Below, piece after piece: positions 31,463 through 35,299 of a stretch of 35,299 nt of DNA. Position 1 is the stretch's first letter. The number at the start of each line of letters is the position of its first letter. The stretch is from the NCBI GenBank assembly GCA_947454955.1, contig CANGLW010000022.1, forward strand, positions 1 to 35,299, given 5' to 3'. Source of the stretch: Comamonadaceae bacterium (GTDB taxonomy: Bacteria > Pseudomonadota > Gammaproteobacteria > Burkholderiales > Burkholderiaceae_C). The translations under genes were made by a program, and so were the position numbers. The notes under the pieces were generated by a model. It ran no database searches and was not told the origin of the DNA. It saw nothing but the letters and a program-made list of their open reading frames with translations.

Positions 31463-33672
31463 ACAACCCTCACGACCCCTATTTGAACGGCACCAAGCCC
31501 GAAGCGCTGGAGCCCTTGAGCCGCGGCCAAAGCCGTTGGCTCAACTTCAGCGAAGGTTTGCTGGGCTCTGCGATCTGGGACAACCCCTTGAGCCGCGGCT
31601 TGCTGGGCTTGCTCGCGCTGGGCATGGCCTACAGCGTGATGGCTTCGCCCCTGGACTTTTTCTCACAAAGCGTGCTGGGCGTCGTCACGGTGATGATGAT
31701 TTTTTTCCTGCGCAAGATCCCGGGTCGCTTCACCACCATCGTGATGATTTGCTTCTCGCTGCTCACCGCGATGCGCTACATCTGGTGGCGCATGACCGAC
31801 ACGCTGGGTTTCGAATCCACCAGCGAAGCCGTGATTGGCTACGCCTTGGCAGGCGCTGAGTTGTACGCCTTTGTGGTGCTGGTCATCGCTTACTTTCAAA
31901 CTGCTTGGCCGCTGGAACGCAAGCCCGTGCCACTGCCCAAAAACAACCAGCTCTGGCCCACGGTGGATGTGTTCATCACCACCTTCAATGAGCCCCTCGA
32001 GGTGGTCAAGCAAACCATTTTTTCTGCGAAAAACCTGGACTGGCCCACCGACAAGCTCAAGGTGTATTTGCTTGACGATGGTCGTCGCGATGAGTTCCGC
32101 AAGTTCTGTTTTGAAGCAGGCATCAACTACATCACGCGCGACAGCAACGTCAACGCCAAGGCTGGTAACTTGAATAACGCGCTGGCGCAAACGCGGGGTG
32201 AGTTTGTGGCCATGTTCGACTGCGACCACATCCCCGCGCGCTCGTTCTTGCAAGTCTGCATGGGCTGGTTCCTCAAAGACCCCAAGCTGGCCATGCTGCA
32301 AACACCGCACGTGTTTTTCTCGCCAGACCCGTTTGAGAAAAACCTCGAGACCTACCTGCGCATTCCCAACGAGAGCGAGCTCTTCTACGGCATCGTGCAA
32401 GACGGCAACGACCTGTGGAACGCCACCATGTTCTGCGGCTCTTGCGCCATCATGCGCCGCGCACCGCTGCTCGAGGTGGGTGGTGTGGCGGTAGAAACCG
32501 TGACCGAAGACGCCCATACCTCCTTGAAGCTCACCCGCGCGGGCTACAACACCTGCTACCTCAAGATCCCGCAGGCTGCGGGCTTGTCCACCGAGAGTTT
32601 GTCCGCACACATCAGACAGCGCGTCCGCTGGGCGCGGGGCTTGGCGCAAATTGCGCGTGTGGACAATCCCTTCTTGATTGGCGGCTTGAGCTTTGGTCAG
32701 CGCTTGTGCTACTTCAGCTCGATGCTGCACTTCTTCTACGGCCTGCCGCGTTTGATTTTTCTCACCGCGCCGCTGGCCTATGTGTTCTTTGGCGCCAACC
32801 TGATTCAAGCCGAGGCCTACACCATCATGGCCTACGCCTTGCCTAACTTGGTGGTGGCGAGTTTGACCAACTCACGGGTGCAGGGCAAGTTCCGTTACTC
32901 CTTCTGGAACGAGGTGTACGAATCGGTGCTGGCCTGGTACATCTTGTGGCCCGTGCTCACCGCGCTCATCAGCCCCAAATCAAGCAGCTTCAACGTGACG
33001 GCCAAAGGCGGTGTGATCGAGCAGTCATTTTTTGACTGGGGCATCTCGCGCCCTTATCTGTTTTTGCTGGTAGGCAACATGGCAGGGCTGTTCATTGGCA
33101 TCTCGAATTTCGTGAACGGTGTCGAGAAGGACTACCCCACTTTGTTCTTCAACCTGTTCTGGATCAGCTACAACGTGATGATCTTGTGCGCCAGCTTGGC
33201 GGTGGCAAGCGAAACGCGCCAGATCCGCGCCACACCGCGTGTGGCCGCCTGGTTGCCTGCATCGCTCAAGCTGTGCGACGGCAAGGTCATCACCTGCCAC
33301 ACCGAAGATTTTTCAGCCCAGGGTTTGGGTCTGAGCATCCCTGCCAACCTGGTCTTGCCCAAAGACAGCAAGCTGCAAGTGTCCTTGTTCCGTGGCGATG
33401 CTGAAGCGGCATTTCCCGCTCTGGTCACCTTCTGCGGTCAAGGCCGTTTGGGCTTGCGCTTTGACAAGCTCAGCCTGGAGCAGCAAACCGAACTCACGGG
33501 CATGACCTTCTCGCGTGCCGATGCCTGGATCAGCACCTGGGGTCAAAAGCAACAAGACAAACCGCTCTCAGCGTTGACGGTGGTGGCCACCATCGGACGG
33601 CGCGGTTTCACCCAGTTGCTGCGCAATATTTATTTCACCATCTTCCCGCCACGGGCCAACAAAACCCCTTGA
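31459..33672 (+). CDS. bcsA: Cellulose synthase catalytic subunit BcsA with PilZ domain
   Basis: A 737-residue inner-membrane GT2 enzyme that polymerises glucose from UDP-glucose and threads the chain across the membrane. All catalytic motifs are present: DDG at Asp206, DCD at 254-256, TED at 349-351 with the general base Asp351, and QRVRW at 387-391. Membrane helices flank the catalytic domain. The C-terminal PilZ domain has the c-di-GMP motif R590-x3-R594 (RATPR) and D617-x-S-x-x-G, so the enzyme should be switched on by cyclic di-GMP. Start overlaps the bcsQ stop; the stop overlaps the bcsB start by one base (TGATG). Confidence 0.97.
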   Translation: MNNPHDPYLNGTKPEALEPLSRGQSRWLNFSEGLLGSAIWDNPLSRGLLGLLALGMAYSVMASPLDFFSQSVLGVVTVMMIFFLRKIPGRFTTIVMICFSLLTAMRYIWWRMTDTLGFESTSEAVIGYALAGAELYAFVVLVIAYFQTAWPLERKPVPLPKNNQLWPTVDVFITTFNEPLEVVKQTIFSAKNLDWPTDKLKVYLLDDGRRDEFRKFCFEAGINYITRDSNVNAKAGNLNNALAQTRGEFVAMFDCDHIPARSFLQVCMGWFLKDPKLAMLQTPHVFFSPDPFEKNLETYLRIPNESELFYGIVQDGNDLWNATMFCGSCAIMRRAPLLEVGGVAVETVTEDAHTSLKLTRAGYNTCYLKIPQAAGLSTESLSAHIRQRVRWARGLAQIARVDNPFLIGGLSFGQRLCYFSSMLHFFYGLPRLIFLTAPLAYVFFGANLIQAEAYTIMAYALPNLVVASLTNSRVQGKFRYSFWNEVYESVLAWYILWPVLTALISPKSSSFNVTAKGGVIEQSFFDWGISRPYLFLLVGNMAGLFIGISNFVNGVEKDYPTLFFNLFWISYNVMILCASLAVASETRQIRATPRVAAWLPASLKLCDGKVITCHTEDFSAQGLGLSIPANLVLPKDSKLQVSLFRGDAEAAFPALVTFCGQGRLGLRFDKLSLEQQTELTGMTFSRADAWISTWGQKQQDKPLSALTVVATIGRRGFTQLLRNIYFTIFPPRANKTP

Positions 33673-35299
33673 TGCCGCTGTCCATCATGACCACTTCATT
33701 GCACCAACGTCTTGCACGCAACCGCCTCACACCGCTGATCTTGGCGATGTCGGTGCTGGTGAGCACCAGCGCGCCCGCCATGTCGGCCCAGGCCAAGCGC
33801 TACACCCGCATGATTGACGAACCCGAAGAAGCTGCGCCGCTGCCCAACCGTCAAGTGAAGTACAGCCTCAAGCAACTCGGCGCGCAAAACAACATGCAGC
33901 TGCGTGGCTTGCTGGGCCGTGCTGGTTTGGTCATGATGAACCGCGGTGACGAGGTGGTGGTGGGCGCCAAGCTGCGCTTGAACTACACCTACTCGCCCGC
34001 GCTGCTCTCCGACATCTCGCACATCAATGTGGTCATCAACGACCAGGTGGCTTACGCGATTCCCGTGCCGCAGGAACAAGGCGGCTTGAATGTGCAGCGC
34101 GAGATCAACCTGCCTGCGCGGTTGTTCACCGAGACCAACCGCCTCACCTTCGAGTTGGTGGGCCACTACACCCGCGAGTGCGAAGACCCCGCACACACCA
34201 GTTTGTGGGCCACCATCGGCAATGAGAGTGAGTTGGAACTCACCATGGCGCCCTTGGCCATCACCAACGACTTGGCCACCTTGCCCTCACCCTTCTTCGA
34301 CCCGAACGACACCACCCAAGTGGCCTTGCCCATGGTGTTTGCAGGCGCACCCAACAACGGCGTGCTTGAGGCGGCGGGCACATTGGCTTCGTGGTTTGGT
34401 GCTTTAGGCGATTTCCGCCGCACCCGCATCACCACCATGGTCGATCAACTGCCCCCCAAAGGCAATGCGGTGGTGGTGGCCCTGGGCAGCGCCCTGCCAC
34501 CTGGCTTGGAGGCTGAAGCTTTGCAAGGCCCCACGGTGAGCATGCACACCCACCCCAAAGACCCCAACGGCAAGGTGTTGTTGGTGCGTGGCCGCACTGA
34601 AAAAGAATTGCGCATTGCCGCTAACGCGGTGGCCTTGGGTGCAGGCACCATGTCTGGGCCGTCTGCGCTCATCACGTCGCTCAGCGACCTCAAACCGCGT
34701 AAACCTTATGACGCACCGAAGTGGATTCCCGGTGACCGTCCGGTGAAGTTTGGTGAGTTGGTCAAGCCCGAGTTGCTCACCGTCAACGGCACACGGCCTG
34801 AGCAAATTCGCGTGAACCTGAACATTCCACCCGATTTGTTTGATTGGAAAACCAAAGGCCTGCCGCTGGACCTGAAGTACCGCTACACCCCGCCGCGCAA
34901 CCTCAACAACTCCACCATGAATGTGAGTGCGAACAACCAGTTCCTCTCGTCCATGCGTTTGTTGCCACGCGATATGACGCCCACCGATCAGGTCACGCAA
35001 ATGCTGCAGCAAGTCGCCCCCGCCAAAGGTGACCCGACACTGAGCCAAGCGCGCATGCATATCCCGCTCTACAAAGTGCCGGCATCGGGTCAGCTGCAGT
35101 TCACTTACATCTACGACTTGCCCAAAGACGAGCCGTGCAAGAACGTGCCTGAAGACGCGTTGGACAATGTGCGCAGCACCATCGAAGCAGAGTCCACCGT
35201 GGACATCTCGGGCTTCTCGCACTTCATCGCCATGCCCAACTTGGCGGCCTTTGGCAATGCCGGTTTTCCGTTCACCCGCATGGCGGACTTGTCGCAAAC
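33672..35299 (+). CDS. bcsB: Cellulose synthase periplasmic subunit BcsB (5' part, runs off the window)
   Basis: An open frame of about 542 residues to the end of the window. The N-terminus carries a signal (hydrophobic residues about 18-38, cleavage near Ala-Gln-Ala). BcsB features are visible: a cellulose-binding domain start VKYSLKQLGAQNNMQLRGL near residue 60, YTRECEDPAHTSLWATI near residue 170 and the second domain's FTYIYDLPKDEPCKNVPEDAL. BcsB guides the polymer through the periplasm and its last helix activates BcsA; that helix lies outside the window. The start may be the ATG at 33672 (TGATG overlap with bcsA) or one at 33687; no clear ribosome site precedes either, consistent with coupling. 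Confidence 0.93.
   Translation, partial: MPLSIMTTSLHQRLARNRLTPLILAMSVLVSTSAPAMSAQAKRYTRMIDEPEEAAPLPNRQVKYSLKQLGAQNNMQLRGLLGRAGLVMMNRGDEVVVGAKLRLNYTYSPALLSDISHINVVINDQVAYAIPVPQEQGGLNVQREINLPARLFTETNRLTFELVGHYTRECEDPAHTSLWATIGNESELELTMAPLAITNDLATLPSPFFDPNDTTQVALPMVFAGAPNNGVLEAAGTLASWFGALGDFRRTRITTMVDQLPPKGNAVVVALGSALPPGLEAEALQGPTVSMHTHPKDPNGKVLLVRGRTEKELRIAANAVALGAGTMSGPSALITSLSDLKPRKPYDAPKWIPGDRPVKFGELVKPELLTVNGTRPEQIRVNLNIPPDLFDWKTKGLPLDLKYRYTPPRNLNNSTMNVSANNQFLSSMRLLPRDMTPTDQVTQMLQQVAPAKGDPTLSQARMHIPLYKVPASGQLQFTYIYDLPKDEPCKNVPEDALDNVRSTIEAESTVDISGFSHFIAMPNLAAFGNAGFPFTRMADLSQ

Noticed and set aside
31663-32808. 381-residue minus-strand frame opposite bcsA
   Set aside because: Antisense shadow; all bcsA motifs are intact on the plus strand.

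Overview
The window looks like a chromosomal piece of a freshwater-type betaproteobacterium of the Burkholderiales, most likely Comamonadaceae (Limnohabitans/Rhodoferax-like). The reasons are high GC, a Bug-type solute receptor, a PhaM-type polyhydroxyalkanoate granule protein, DUF3567 and DUF3108 proteins and a betaproteobacterial bcsD-P-Q-A-B cellulose operon. I see no tRNA, rRNA, insertion sequence, phage gene or CRISPR array. Genus is inference.

Layout. (1) 1-1069, minus: a TlpA-like thioredoxin followed by a Tat-exported transglutaminase-like protein cut by the window edge. (2) 1176-6065, plus: egtD, senB, senC (NADH-dehydrogenase-like/SelD fusion) and a TVP38/TMEM64 membrane protein. 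The first three belong to selenoneine biosynthesis (hercynine, selenosugar and selenophosphate steps), but the selenoneine synthase gene senA is not in the window. (3) 6033-12505, minus: a tightly packed eight-gene operon converging on the sen genes. In order of transcription it encodes an ArsS-type radical SAM enzyme, two glycosyltransferases of the families named for arsenosugar biosynthesis, a DUF3047 periplasmic protein, a PhnD/PhnE/PhnC-like ABC importer (probably for a selenium oxyanion) and a degenerate calcineurin-like phosphoesterase. Divergent from arsS lies mtnP (methylthioadenosine phosphorylase). I read regions 2 and 3 together as one organoselenium (or mixed Se/As) locus, the most interesting part of the window.

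(4) 13544-19273, minus: fhs (formate-THF ligase), a FIST-domain sensor protein, a PhaM-like phasin regulator, then an FAH-family hydrolase with a Bug receptor. (5) 19348-23314, minus: a copper-handling operon of DUF2946, TonB receptor, YcnI-like and PCu(A)C copper chaperone, preceded by a crotonase-family gene. (6) 24239-29113: a DksA/TraR zinc-finger protein, a second FAH-family enzyme, DUF3108, DUF3567, an AbrB-family membrane protein and a ChaN-like lipoprotein. (7) 29391-end, plus: cellulose operon bcsD, a BcsR-like/proline-rich gene (bcsP), bcsQ, bcsA and a partial bcsB, mostly with ATGA-type overlaps.

A 17-bp degenerate inverted repeat (GCTAY-N7-RNAGC) occurs at least six times, five of them inside genes, and may be an interspersed element of this lineage. 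No intergenic stretch exceeds 300 bases; the longest (29114-29390, before bcsD) holds one hairpin and no clear promoter.
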